DNA of 64,000 nt from Mycobacteriales bacterium (GCA_040902655.1 JBBDWV010000056.1:1-64000), one strand, 5' to 3'; numbered from the stretch's first letter, positions 1 to 8,654 are shown. The notes: generated from the sequence alone by a model not told the origin. Translations and numbers: made by a program.

Positions 1-54
1 CCTGCCGCGATCACCCAGGGCTACCAAGGCGACGTGCCGTACGAGACCCATTAG
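1..54 (+). CDS. C-terminal tail of an unidentified protein (partial)
   Basis: Frame 1 is open from the window edge and ends at the TAG at 52-54, giving the tail PAAITQGYQGDVPYETH. Its codons have G or C at most third positions, unlike the other frames over these bases, so it is probably the true coding frame here. Too little is present to identify the protein. The next gene appears to follow with overlap or almost no gap. Confidence 0.35.
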   Translation, partial: PAAITQGYQGDVPYETH

Positions 55-407
55 CCGAGGCTGAGCTGCGCTGGCGCCCCGACGGGCGGGTACTGGAGGC
101 GCTGTACGCGCAGAGCGACAGCTTCTACGAACTCACCTCCGAGCTCCGCTGGCATCGTGAGCACGTCCAGCACCTCGAGCAGCTGGACAACGACAAGCCC
201 AGGCCGGCGTGGATGAGTGTGCAGCAGGCCGCCGACTACGCCGGTCGATCCGTCAGCAGCGTCCGGACGGGTTTGGCGCGCGGCGACCTGAAGGGAACGC
301 GACCGCGCGGGATGAAGTCCTGGTCGCTGCGCCCCGCTGACGTGGATGCCTGGCTCAGCCAGGAGGCGGCTGGGCCGACACCACGCAGACGCAGCCCTCG
401 AAGGTGA
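3..407 (+). CDS. Excisionase-like helix-turn-helix protein (start unclear, possibly partial)
   Basis: The frame is open from the window edge to the TGA at 405-407. The C-terminal 64 residues (from the ATG at 213) look like an excisionase or MerR-type HTH: MSVQQAADYAGRSVSSVRTG followed by GDLKGTRP and a tryptophan-containing wing ending DVDAWL. The residues before 213 (RPDGRVLEALYAQSD, ELRWHREHVQHLEQLDN) also look coding and helical, but there is no ATG, GTG or TTG between 3 and 213. The start is therefore either at 213 or upstream of the window, and base composition suggests real coding begins near 52. Such proteins direct excision of integrated elements or act as small DNA-binding regulators. 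Its place at the edge of an accessory region fits a mobile origin, but no integrase is visible. Confidence 0.5.
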   Translation, partial: CRDHPGLPRRRAVRDPLAEAELRWRPDGRVLEALYAQSDSFYELTSELRWHREHVQHLEQLDNDKPRPAWMSVQQAADYAGRSVSSVRTGLARGDLKGTRPRGMKSWSLRPADVDAWLSQEAAGPTPRRRSPRR

Positions 408-443
408 GACCGGAACCCCGGTCGCGTCAGACGGCCCGGCGAG

Positions 444-1538
444 TCAGGTCCCCTTGGGCTCTGGGGTTCCCACCGGCTGGTGCTTGGCGGGCCAGATCTC
501 CCAGCGGTCGGCGTTGCCGCGCCGGACCTCAGCCGCGGGATGCTCCGCGCTGATCCGGGTCAGCTTGGCAATCACCTGCTCAATGGGTGTGCCGGACTTC
601 AGGATCGCGATCGGCTGCGGCTTGGGGGCCGGCGGCCCAGGCGGCGCCTGCCGGGCTGCGGCGAAGGAGAGGATCATGTCGCGGGCCTTCTGCACACGGG
701 CTCGCCAGCCTGGCCACCACGGGCAGGGGCCCGTGGGCTGCGACCCGAGGTGCCCGTCTCTCTCGTGCCAGTCCAAGGGATCCTCGCACTCCGAGCACAT
801 CTCCTCTGCCTGCAACGGCGGGATGGCGAGCCAGAACGCCAACTCGCTCTCGGCAGAGCGCAAACGGCTGCGCACCTCAGCGCGCGGCTCCCGTCCTGTG
901 GTGGCCTTCAACGTCGCGGGCAGCTCCGCGACTGTCGCACGTAGCCTCTCGACCTCACGCTGACGGCGTAGCGAGAACCCGGTCAACGCAATGTCCCGAC
1001 GCTCGCTCGGCAGCCACCCCTGGGCATCCACGACCTGTTCAGGGTCGCCGACCTGCGACGACAAGCTGGCTACAGCGTCGGTCGCCCTCGCACTGCGCTC
1101 ACGCTCCTCCGCAATCGCGGCACGGCGACGCTCCTCGCTCATGGCCGGATGCAGCTCGCCACTGACCAACCGGCCGTGGCGCCGCGTCGCGATGTTCAGC
1201 TGCGCCTGCCGTTCAAGCAGCGCCAGCCGGGCCTCGGACCTGTCCGGGTCGAACTGAGCTTTGCGCTCTTCACGCGCTGCGCACGCTTCGCTCCACTCCC
1301 GCTTCCAGTCCGCCTCCCAACCGGCCAGCATGTCCTTGACCTCGGAATCGTTCATCGGCCGATGATCCGGTTCAGCGCGAGCCCACTGGTCGAAGGCGGC
1401 CATCGCGTGCTCGAGTTCGTCCGCGCGATCTCGCTCGATCCACAGGTTCCACCTGGCGTCCTGGTGGATGGCCATCATCACCTCGCGCGCAACCCGGAAC
1501 TCCTCGGCCGAGACACTCGAGCCCGGTTTGGACGCCAC
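444..1538 (-). CDS. Hypothetical coiled-coil protein with a Cys/His cluster
   Basis: Unrecognised protein of about 364 residues. The open frame extends upstream to 1685, but the first 49 codons read like non-coding sequence. I chose the GTG at 1536-1538 because it is preceded by GAGGTGGACGGGATGCT, and the protein composition becomes natural from there. The middle is charged and helical (runs such as SEERRRAAIAEERERSARAT), suggesting a coiled coil. Near the C-terminus CSECEDPLDWHERDGH followed by a later Cys and several Trp could form a zinc-binding site. No enzyme motif was found. It lies between an HTH gene and a TOTE-type primase-helicase on the same strand, so it may be cargo of the same accessory region. 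Confidence 0.55.
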   Translation of the reverse strand: MASKPGSSVSAEEFRVAREVMMAIHQDARWNLWIERDRADELEHAMAAFDQWARAEPDHRPMNDSEVKDMLAGWEADWKREWSEACAAREERKAQFDPDRSEARLALLERQAQLNIATRRHGRLVSGELHPAMSEERRRAAIAEERERSARATDAVASLSSQVGDPEQVVDAQGWLPSERRDIALTGFSLRRQREVERLRATVAELPATLKATTGREPRAEVRSRLRSAESELAFWLAIPPLQAEEMCSECEDPLDWHERDGHLGSQPTGPCPWWPGWRARVQKARDMILSFAAARQAPPGPPAPKPQPIAILKSGTPIEQVIAKLTRISAEHPAAEVRRGNADRWEIWPAKHQPVGTPEPKGT

Positions 1539-1789
1539 AGCATCCCGTCCACCTCGATCGTCTCTGTGGCCTCTGACGCTTCGACCGACCGCGGGCGCAT
1601 GGACCTGCCCTGGCAGCGGTCGGTCGAGCCATGGAGGTCCTCCCAAGTCGGGTGATCTGAGCCGGATGCGATCGCACCTTGCCACGTGGCCCTGTCAGTT
1701 TCAGAGGGTCATGTACTTGCCGGCGGGGGGCAGTCGGGCCGTCAAGTCGGAACGGCGCTGGTGCTCCGGCATCCCAGCCGACGAGGCCG

Positions 1790-4118
1790 TCACCGAGGGT
1801 CGGGGAAGCCCAGGCTCAGGTAGCCGGACGCACGCTTGGCCAGCGACGAGGCGAGAACACCCTCGTGCACGTCGTGGTAGTCGTGCACCTCGGCCGTCGC
1901 CTTGCCTGGGTAGGGACGCAGGATGCGTCCGACGTACTGGACGAGCCGGCCCTTGAACGCGATCGGTGCGGCGAGGAACAGGGTGTCCAAAGCGGGACAG
2001 TCGAAGCCCTCCCCGACGAACGGTCCCGTGGCGACGACCAGGAGCGGATCATCTTCAGTTGGCTGTTCCAGTTGCGCGAGGGCCGCAGTTCGCTGCTTGG
2101 TTCCCATGCCGCCGCGCAGCACCACAGGCGTGTGGCCGCGTGCGGTGAGCTCCGTAGTCAGTCGCTCCAGATGCGCGGTCCACTGCGTGAGAACCAGGCA
2201 GTTCCGGCCGCGCTGTTGGGCGTCGAGGACGTCCCGGACGACCTGCTGAAGCCGGTCCTCGTCAGCAACGAGGTCACGGTAGATGGCCGCCATGCCTCCA
2301 GGCAACTGGGGGCTCGCGTCGCCGCCGTAGGCGTAGCTGGTGGGGTGCAAATGCAGTACCGGGTCCGGGACCGGAGCATCGACGGAGGTGAGGGTGTCTC
2401 GTGTCGCCCTCGCGACCGTGTGCCGGACCGGCCCGATCTGCAGAGCGATGAGGTCGTCGAGCTGGTCCCGACGATAGGGCGTTGCGGTCAGGCCGAGCCA
2501 GCGCCGGACCGGGATCTGTGAGACGGCGTGCGTGAAGGCGGCGGCCGGTACGTGGTGGCACTCGTCGACGACGACGAGGCCGTAGTCCTTGGTCCACGAG
2601 GCGACGTCTTCGTCACGGGCCAGGGTCTGGAGGGTCGCGATGTCGAGCACACCGGTGGTCTTGGTCCTGCCGCCGCCACGCTGTCCCACGTTGACCCCGA
2701 GCAGCGCGCGCAGGCGCGTGCGCCACTGGTCGGCAAGGGCCTTGCGGTCCACGAGCACCAAGGTCGAGACGCCCAGGGATGCGATGACAGCGCTGGCCAT
2801 CACCGTCTTGCCGGCGCCCGGTGGGGCGACGAGCAAGCCGAGGTCATGGGCGAGCACGGCGTCGTGCGCTGCCTGCTGCTCCGGTGTCAGGATCGCGGAG
2901 CAGTGGAGCTCCTGCGGGCTTCCGGCGCTGCGCAGATCAGCCGTCACCACCAGGCTGCTACCCGCCCGATGGAGAAGGGCTGCGAGCCGGTCGTGCATGC
3001 CCCGGGGCAGCAGAAGATCCCCTTCGATCGTCTCGTCGTACAGACGCAGGAAGCGGGGTGTGTCCCAGGTCGACTGCCGACGCCGCTCTCGGTCGTAGAA
3101 GGCGGGATTGGGCATCGACGCGGCGTGACGCAGGGTCGCGAGCAAGGCCGGCGGCAGTGAGGCCGCCTTGACGCGGATCGTGCTGCTGAGCTCCACGTCG
3201 ACCGACCGTGGCACCGGCACGTCGATCTTCGTCGCGCTCGGCTTGACGACCTTGTCGACGCGGCTGCCCGTGCGCAGCGTCCCGAGCCGCGTCGCGGCAC
3301 GGGTCAGCTCTGCCGGGGTGAGGCGCGGGAGCGACGAGAGGTAGCTCCAGGGATCTTCGTGCGGTTCGAGGGTGGCCAGGTCCAGGAACACCGTCGTGCC
3401 CGTCCGGCGCCGACGACCCTGCAGAGGGGCAGCGATCAGGTTGCCGATACCGCCCGCGGGGAGCAGGTCCTGCGAGGGAAAGAGCCGGTCGTAGCTCGCC
3501 AGGTTGAGCCGGCCGGCCATGGTCATGGCCTCGCGCAGAAGCCCGGTGCCGAGCTGCCGGGCCTGGCCCGCGGGCACGGCTGAGGTGAAGAAGACCCAGA
3601 CGTGCGCACCCGCTCCCGAGCGGCTCACCTCCAGAGCCGCGGTGACCTCGTAGGCACGAGCGGCCTTCACGTACGCCAAGGCATCGAGCATCGCGGTGGA
3701 GCCATCGGAGTCCGCGGCGAGCCAGTGGCACCGGTCGTTGTCGAGCAGCGGGTACAGGCCGATCTCCAGGTCTCCCGACAGATGCCGGGTGACCACTTCC
3801 TCCGTGAGCGGTAGGTAGCGCCGGTCGGCGGGGCGAACTTCCTTGCGAAACCCGCCCTGCACGGCAGGCATCCAGCCACCGCGACCGGTGCGGTCGCTGT
3901 CCCACCGGACTGGGGTAGATATCACTGCGAGCCCGAAACAGACTCGCGTAAAAGGCGACCTTCTCCCCCGCGGGCGACTCCGCCGTGACCGTCCCGGGCG
4001 CGGCATCGAACATCACCGTCGGTGCCGCCCCGGGGCGTTTGCTCTCCTGTTCGGAGATCTTCAACAGCCCGCGCAGGTGGGCGTTGTCGGCCTCGAGCTC
4101 ACCGATCCGGGAACGCAT
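1790..4118 (-). CDS. TOTE conflict-system primase-helicase, interrupted by a frameshift
   Basis: This looks like a TOTE-type protein: an archaeo-eukaryotic primase domain followed by a superfamily II helicase. The N-terminal part (from about 4118 or an upstream GTG at 4184) has a short coiled coil ([15 protein letters not shown]) and the family's [14 protein letters not shown] segment. The match then continues in a different frame as [17 protein letters not shown]. Primase motifs are AADSDG near residue 136 and [10 protein letters not shown] further on. Helicase motifs are Walker A PPGAGKT (about 434), DECHH (about 519), LTATPYR and QYVGRILRP. The switch lies at about 3911, where GAT ATC TAC CCC is followed by one extra A before GTC CGG TGG. 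TOTE proteins are proposed to act in conflicts with mobile DNA (established inference, not shown here). Either the gene is broken, the base is an error, or ribosomes shift +1 on CCC-A. Confidence 0.8.
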
Positions 4119-4365
4119 CGCCACCAGGTCGCCGGTGAGGCTCAGCTGGGCGGCGCCAACCGAAGAACGATTGCCGAGGGGCACGACTTACCGAGCCCGC
4201 GAGCCGCTGGCGAAGCGCAGCAACGCCATGCCACGGGCCAACGTCACACAAGGCTCATATCGGTCGTCAGGACTGTCCGCTTCCGTAGGTTCTGCACCAA
4301 AGACCGGGGAACGACCCCTGGCACGACCCATGCATCGCCGGGTGTTGCCCTGGGCGACGTGACGC

Positions 4366-4548
4366 TCATTCGTGCAGGGCGCGCATGAAGGCTTCCCACT
4401 CGTCGTCGGTGAGGTCCGGGATGACGAAGGACTCGCCGGCGGTCAGTGGCTCGGCGCCGAGGACCTGGGTACCGAGGCCGGTGGCTTGCCAGAAGGCGAC
4501 GCTGGCGCGGTCGATTGCGTCGGCACCTGCTGTGGGTTCAGTCGTCAT
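4366..4548 (-). CDS. Small acidic protein, 60 aa, unknown function
   Basis: The start is well supported: ATG at 4546-4548 is preceded by CAGGAGGTGGTC, a near-perfect Shine-Dalgarno sequence. The product begins MTTEPTAGADAIDRASVAFW and ends PDLTDDEWEAFMRALHE. It has no cysteine, no signal peptide and no membrane segment, and it is strongly acidic at the C-terminus. The DDEWEAFMRAL ending recalls small antitoxins or adaptor proteins, but no partner toxin is adjacent. It lies between the TOTE gene and doxX on the same strand, about 4 kb of tightly packed genes away from the radical SAM enzyme. A peptide-precursor role is possible but unsupported. Confidence 0.6.
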   Translation of the reverse strand: MTTEPTAGADAIDRASVAFWQATGLGTQVLGAEPLTAGESFVIPDLTDDEWEAFMRALHE

Positions 4549-4877
4549 GACCACCTCCTGACGGTGATGACGGTACTCGGCGGACTTCACGGGCGCGACG
4601 GATCAGCGGGCGATGTCGAGGGCGAGTGCTTGGGCTCGGCTGCGCGTGAGCGCCGTGCGGTAGCCAGCGCGTCCTCGACATCCGCGGCTTGGGACGGCGA
4701 GGGGCTCACCCCAGTCCTCCGGCGCTGGGTCGTCCGTCGGCAGCCGCCCCCTCCTGCCGGGCGCTGGCTACGACACAGGATTCACCGAGGGCAACCTGTC
4801 CCACATGCGTATGCCGCTTCGGCGCGCACGAGCTTCGCCGCCACGCCTCGTCCAGGTCGGGCGGTTGGGGCCGCGGA
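4549..4877. other. Gene-poor stretch, possible decayed transposase remnant
   Basis: No convincing gene occupies this interval. A plus-strand reading near 4780-4860 (GFTEGNLSHMRMPLRRA) faintly resembles the C-terminal end of some insertion-sequence transposases, with the frame disturbed afterwards. The similarity is weak, and no inverted repeats or target-site duplication were recognised. I treat it as intergenic, with remnant status only a guess. Confidence 0.2.
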
Positions 4878-5471
4878 TCAGAACGGCCAGCCGCGCAGCT
4901 CGCCGGGGTCCGTCCCCCTGCGGCGCAGGACCCGGCCGTCCAGGCCCCACACGCGCCCCGCCGGGACGAGGGCGAGGATGATCAGGGGTACGTACTCGTG
5001 CGGCTGCTCGAAGGCCCAACGATCGCTGCTGGCGTACACGAGCGCCAGGAGCAACGCCTGACCGAGCCCGACGAGGGCAGCCAGCCGCGTCAGCAGACCG
5101 ACCATGAGCAGCGCCCCGACGGAGAGCTCCATCGCGGTGATGACCCAGCCGAACAGGCTCCAGTTGTCCAGCATCAGCTCGGCGATCCAGCGCACGCCCG
5201 GGACGCCTGTCCCGTCCTGCCCGCCGGCCGGGTTGTCGAAGACCTCGAACTGCAGGATGGAGCGCGCCGCCTCGCGATCGATGAGGTTCACGACATACGG
5301 GCCCAGCTCAATCCTGGTGAAGCCGAAGAGCTTGGCGATCCCATTCGCCAACAGGACGAGCCCCATGAAGACCCGCAGGGCCGCCAGACCCTTGCCCAGG
5401 GTGCGTGCGCCGGGTAGCACTCCGGCGGTCGTCCCGCTCGTCGTATCGCTGTCGGCGTGGTCCGGAGTCAT
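4878..5471 (-). CDS. DoxX-family membrane protein
   Basis: A 197-residue protein with four predicted membrane helices: LAALRVFMGLVLLANGIAKL near residue 30, WVITAMELSVGALLMVGLLT, LVGLGQALLLALVYAS, and YVPLIILALVPAGRVWG near the C-terminus. This layout and the short loops are typical of DoxX/DoxD-like proteins, which act as membrane components of oxidoreductase or thiosulfate:quinone-type complexes or of redox-stress complexes. The start at 5471 (ATG) follows GAGGAGGG at good spacing; an upstream in-frame ATG at 5582 would add a disordered leader and is less likely. It is divergent from the AhpD-like gene at 5657, and the two share a 185-bp upstream region. Confidence 0.75.
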   Translation of the reverse strand: MTPDHADSDTTSGTTAGVLPGARTLGKGLAALRVFMGLVLLANGIAKLFGFTRIELGPYVVNLIDREAARSILQFEVFDNPAGGQDGTGVPGVRWIAELMLDNWSLFGWVITAMELSVGALLMVGLLTRLAALVGLGQALLLALVYASSDRWAFEQPHEYVPLIILALVPAGRVWGLDGRVLRRRGTDPGELRGWPF

Positions 5472-5656
5472 GCTCGGCCCTCCTCGTGGTGCCTTCGGAA
5501 CAGCGACGACGACGTGCCGAGCATCTGCTGTGCTGGACTCACCGTTCTGATGCCCTCTGCCCTGTGGAGGCGCAGGCATCACGGAGATTGCATCGCTGGT
5601 TGCCCTCCGCAGCTACGGCAGAGCGGAGCCGAGGCAAGAGGAGGGATAGTCGATCC

Positions 5657-6253
5657 GTGTCGTCTTCAGAAGTCCTTTCCGCGCCGCTACGACAGCGGCA
5701 ACGCCCCGAGCCTCGCGTGGCTCTCGTCGAGGCAGCCTCAGCGCCCCTGCTCGCCCGTGACCTGTTCGCCTCCGGCGACCCGGGTCCCGTCGCCGCGTCG
5801 CTGGCACAGGTGCCGGAGCTGCTCGCGCCGACGCTGCCCTTCCTCGGTGCTGTCCTCGGGCCGTCGTGGATCTCGCTGAGGGACAAGGAGATCGTCATCC
5901 TGCGGACGTCGGCAGTGCTCGGCTGCCGCTACTGCACAGAGGCGCACACCGTCGTCGCGCTCGACTCGGGCCTCACGCGGGACGAGGTGCGCGCCCTGCG
6001 CGGCGAGCTACCGCTGGACGACGCCTTCCCCGAGCCGGCCGACCTCGCACTCGTCGCCTGGTGCGACGCCGTCGCGCACGGCGCCGACGCCGACCTCGAG
6101 CGCGCAAGGGCGGCGCTGGTCGCCGACGACGCCCGCGTCGTCGAGCTCACCCTGCTCGTCTCGACCACCGTGCTGCTCAACCGCTACGCCACCGCGCTGG
6201 CGCTGCCGACCTCCCCCGACGTCCGCGACCGGCTGGTCAAGGAGGGCCTGTGA
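5657..6253 (+). CDS. AhpD-like / carboxymuconolactone decarboxylase family protein
   Basis: A 198-residue helical protein with the family signature VLGCRYCTEAHTVVA (residues about 90-104), which carries the CxxC pair and downstream His used by AhpD-type peroxidatic or disulfide chemistry. The preceding LRDKEIVILRTSA is also typical. The GTG at 5657 is preceded by AGAGGAGGGAT; the frame stays open upstream to 5405, but that part reads as non-coding. Its TGA overlaps the GTG of the radical SAM gene by four bases, so the two are almost certainly co-translated. In such pairs the peroxidase-like protein may handle a thiol or peroxide intermediate for the radical enzyme, which is inference. Confidence 0.8.
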   Translation: MSSSEVLSAPLRQRQRPEPRVALVEAASAPLLARDLFASGDPGPVAASLAQVPELLAPTLPFLGAVLGPSWISLRDKEIVILRTSAVLGCRYCTEAHTVVALDSGLTRDEVRALRGELPLDDAFPEPADLALVAWCDAVAHGADADLERARAALVADDARVVELTLLVSTTVLLNRYATALALPTSPDVRDRLVKEGL

Positions 6254-7077
6254 CCGTCATCTCCGAAGCGCTGGCCGAGGGCAGTGTCGGCAGCAGGCTG
6301 TGGATGTACAGCAACTACCACTGCAACCTGGTCTGCACGTACTGCCTCACCGAGTCGGGGCCGAAGGTCGCCCGGCGCGAGCTGGACCCGGCCACCATGC
6401 TCGAACTTGCTCGCGAGGCGAAGGAGGTCGGCTTCACCGGGATCGGCATCACCGGTGGGGAGCCGTTCCTCGTTCCCGAGCTGCCTGCGTTCCTGCGTGA
6501 ACTCTCGCAGGTGCTGCCGGTGCTCGTGCTGACCAACGGCACCCTCTTCCAGCGGGCGCTGCTGGACCGGATGGAGGTGCTGCGCGGCGCGGACGTGACG
6601 CTGCAGATCTCGCTCGACCACGCCGAACCCGAGGCCAACGACGTCATGCGCGGCCAGGAGAACTTCCGCAAGGTGGTCGAGGCGGTGCCCGAGCTGCTTG
6701 AGCGTGGCATTCCGGTGCGCATCGCCACCACGGTCGAGGAGGCTGACGCCGACGACCTGCAGCGGCTGTGCGCGCTGCACCGGGGGCTCGGCGTCAGCGA
6801 CGAGGACCACGTCGTCCGCCCCATTCTCCAGCGGGGCCGAGCGGAGACCGGTGCAATGGGCGTCGTGGCGCGCTACCTCGACCTGGAGCCGGAGCTGACG
6901 ATCACTGCCGACGGAGCCTTCTGGTCGCCGTTCGCCCCCACCGTGCGCAAGGGCGTGCTCGACACCGACCTGCTGCTGACCCGCACGGTGCGCCCGCTGC
7001 AGCGGCCGCTCGACGCGATGCTCACGGTCGCGGGGGCCCGGCCCGAGGGTGCCGACAGCACCCTGAACATCCGTTGA
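6250..7077 (+). CDS. Radical SAM enzyme
   Basis: A 275-residue protein with the canonical CxxxCxxC cluster site CNLVCTYC (about residues 23-30), followed by the GGEP motif (GITGGEPFL) that binds the SAM amino group, and a TNGTLF strand. The C-terminus is short and has no obvious SPASM/twitch cysteine cluster. It starts at GTG 6250 inside the stop region of the AhpD-like gene. Radical SAM enzymes reductively cleave S-adenosylmethionine to start radical chemistry; the substrate here is unknown. The order AhpD-like protein, radical SAM, methyltransferase suggests a small biosynthetic or modification pathway. It does not match mycofactocin or PQQ maturases that I would recognise. Confidence 0.85.
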   Translation: MTVISEALAEGSVGSRLWMYSNYHCNLVCTYCLTESGPKVARRELDPATMLELAREAKEVGFTGIGITGGEPFLVPELPAFLRELSQVLPVLVLTNGTLFQRALLDRMEVLRGADVTLQISLDHAEPEANDVMRGQENFRKVVEAVPELLERGIPVRIATTVEEADADDLQRLCALHRGLGVSDEDHVVRPILQRGRAETGAMGVVARYLDLEPELTITADGAFWSPFAPTVRKGVLDTDLLLTRTVRPLQRPLDAMLTVAGARPEGADSTLNIR

Positions 7078-7089
7078 GCGTGACCCTCA

Positions 7090-7107
7090 GGCACCCGGTC
7101 GGGTGCC
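7090..7107 (+). repeat. Intercistronic hairpin
   Basis: A perfect 7-bp inverted repeat (GGCACCC, loop GGTC, GGGTGCC) sits 12 nt after the radical SAM stop codon and 16 nt before the methyltransferase GTG at 7124. No T-run follows, so full termination is unlikely. It could reduce read-through, protect upstream mRNA or hide an alternative GTG at 7103. Confidence 0.55.
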
Positions 7108-7123
7108 CTCGAAACGGGGCTGC

Positions 7124-7876
7124 GTGACGCCGGCGGAGCCGGACTGGAGTGCGTACCTGGCGCAGTTCCACGCCCAGCGGTCGGGCATCACGGAGGGCCT
7201 GCTGGGCTGTGCCACCGACTCCAGAGGCCGGACGCCGTACAGCTGGCTCGCCGAGGCGGTCCCGATGCGCGGCCGTGTGCTGGACCTGGCCTGCGGCAGC
7301 GCACCGATGGCCGAGCTCCTCCACGGCGCGCAGTACGTCGGTGTGGACCTGTCCCGCGCCGAGCTGCACCTGGCCGCCGCCCGGGGGCTTCCCGTGGCGC
7401 AGGCGGACGCCGCCCGGCTCCCTGTCGCCGCCGCCGACGTCGACGCGGTCGTGTGCTCGATGGCGCTGCAGCTGCTTCCGCTGGAGCCGGCCCTGGCCGA
7501 GGTACGCCGCGTCATGCGCCCCGGCGGCAGGTTCGTCGCCACGGTGCCGGTGGCCCGGCCGATGCCGCCGCGTGACGCGCTGCGTTGGGCACGCCTGCTC
7601 GTGGCCCTGCGGGAGCCGCGCCTGCGCTACCCGAACGATGACGCGCTGGCCCGCGCCGACGAGGTCGTGGCAGCGGCCGGCCTGACGCTCGTATCGGACG
7701 ACGCGCAGGGCTTCGGCGTGGACGTCGTGTCCCAGGCGGCAGCCGACCAGCTCCTCGACGGGCTCTATCTGCCGGGCGCACCGGGCGACCGGCTGGCGGC
7801 TGCGCGCCGCGTCGTCCGAGGTTGGGTTGGCCGGCGGATCACCCTGCCGATCCGCCGTCTGGTCGCCTGCGTCTGA
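7124..7876 (+). CDS. Class I SAM-dependent methyltransferase
   Basis: A Rossmann-fold methyltransferase of about 250 residues. Motif I is RVLDLACGSAPMAELL (about residues 46-61), followed by an acidic strand end YVGVDLS, then DAVVCSMALQLL and the post-core LAEVRRVMRPGGRFVATVPV typical of methyltransferase domain type 11. Two GTG starts are possible: 7103 lies within the stem of a hairpin, so I prefer 7124. It follows the AhpD-like and radical SAM genes in the same direction with a 46-nt gap and is probably co-transcribed. The acceptor substrate is unknown; methylation of the radical SAM product is a reasonable inference. Confidence 0.8.
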   Translation: MTPAEPDWSAYLAQFHAQRSGITEGLLGCATDSRGRTPYSWLAEAVPMRGRVLDLACGSAPMAELLHGAQYVGVDLSRAELHLAAARGLPVAQADAARLPVAAADVDAVVCSMALQLLPLEPALAEVRRVMRPGGRFVATVPVARPMPPRDALRWARLLVALREPRLRYPNDDALARADEVVAAAGLTLVSDDAQGFGVDVVSQAAADQLLDGLYLPGAPGDRLAAARRVVRGWVGRRITLPIRRLVACV

Positions 7877-7882
7877 AGGGTG

Positions 7883-8065
7883 TCATGGCTGGGAACGGCT
7901 CGGCCGGCCGTGCCGGTGCCGGTCGGCGAAGGCCACGATCTGCACGACGGCGCTCTCGTCCGACAGCAGGCTGAAGCGCCCGCCGCACTCCCGGCAGACC
8001 AGGTCCAATGAGGGTTCATCGCCCTCGTCCCCCATCTCCTCCACGAAGATCCTCGGCTCGGACAT
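7883..8065 (-). CDS. Small CxxC protein, 60 aa
   Basis: The start at ATG 8063-8065 follows AAGGGGCGGGGGGCCG. The product begins MSEPRIFVEEMGDEGDEP and contains one VCRECGGRF knuckle and a C-terminal DRHRHGR segment, so a single CxxC plus His residues could bind zinc. The N-terminal half is acidic. No family was recognised. It ends 6 bp from the convergent methyltransferase and lies in a cluster rich in thiol and redox features. Confidence 0.5.
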   Translation of the reverse strand: MSEPRIFVEEMGDEGDEPSLDLVCRECGGRFSLLSDESAVVQIVAFADRHRHGRPSRSQP

Positions 8066-8240
8066 CGGCCCCCCGCCCCTTACGCGTACGGGCGCGCTGC
8101 CCGTCGGCCGACGGTGACAGCGCGGGGGGTGGCTGTCCGGGGAACGAAGAAGATGCACCCGTTGGGGCAGCGGTGCTGTGCCTTTCGTCCACACTTGTCA
8201 TAGGCAGCTGCACCCACGTCGGCGCACGGTCACGCAGACG

Positions 8241-8654
8241 TCAAGAAGAGTTCGACGGCTCGGACGGCCCGCCGAAAACCTCGAGCTGGATGTTGTCGGG
8301 GTCACGGATCGTGATCGACGCGGTCTGCCACTGCGTCAGCTTGACGTCGGAGTGGTCCACGCCGAGCTGCTCGAGGTGCGGCTGCAGAGCCTGGACGTCA
8401 TCGATCCCCCCGACCCGGAAGGACACGTGGTCCAGCCCGACCCGCCGCTCGTCGAAGGCTAGCCCGTCCTGCTCCTCGTGACAGGTGAGGGTGAGAGTGG
8501 TCCCCGCCGGGGAGCGCATCCGCGTCCTGCGGAAGCCGGCACCCTGGACGTGATCGGTGACCGCGAAGCCGAGCACCTGTTCGTACCATTGCGTGCTCCT
8601 GCTGAGGTCCCGGACGCTCAGGCTGAGGTGGTGGAAGCCGAGAATTTGTGCCAT
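8241..8654 (-). CDS. VOC (glyoxalase/bleomycin-resistance fold) protein
   Basis: A 137-residue single VOC domain with two beta-alpha-beta-beta-beta halves: FHHLSLSVRDLSRSTQWYEQ at the N-terminus and LDHVSFRVGGIDDVQAL in the second half, ending IRDPDNIQLEVF. The metal-ligand positions look kept (His in FHHLSL, His in LDHVSF, Glu in LEVF). VOC proteins include glyoxalases, extradiol dioxygenases, epimerases and resistance proteins, so the reaction cannot be named. The ATG at 8654 was chosen over an upstream frame extension because the fold begins right there and GGGAGAGGCAGG lies upstream. It is divergent from the NMT1-type transporter operon, sharing a 172-bp upstream region. Confidence 0.8.
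   Translation of the reverse strand: MAQILGFHHLSLSVRDLSRSTQWYEQVLGFAVTDHVQGAGFRRTRMRSPAGTTLTLTCHEEQDGLAFDERRVGLDHVSFRVGGIDDVQALQPHLEQLGVDHSDVKLTQWQTASITIRDPDNIQLEVFGGPSEPSNSS

Noticed and set aside
4780-4860. Possible ISL3-like transposase C-terminus
   Set aside because: Only a weak resemblance over about 20 residues, frames broken, no terminal repeats; mentioned as a gap note only.
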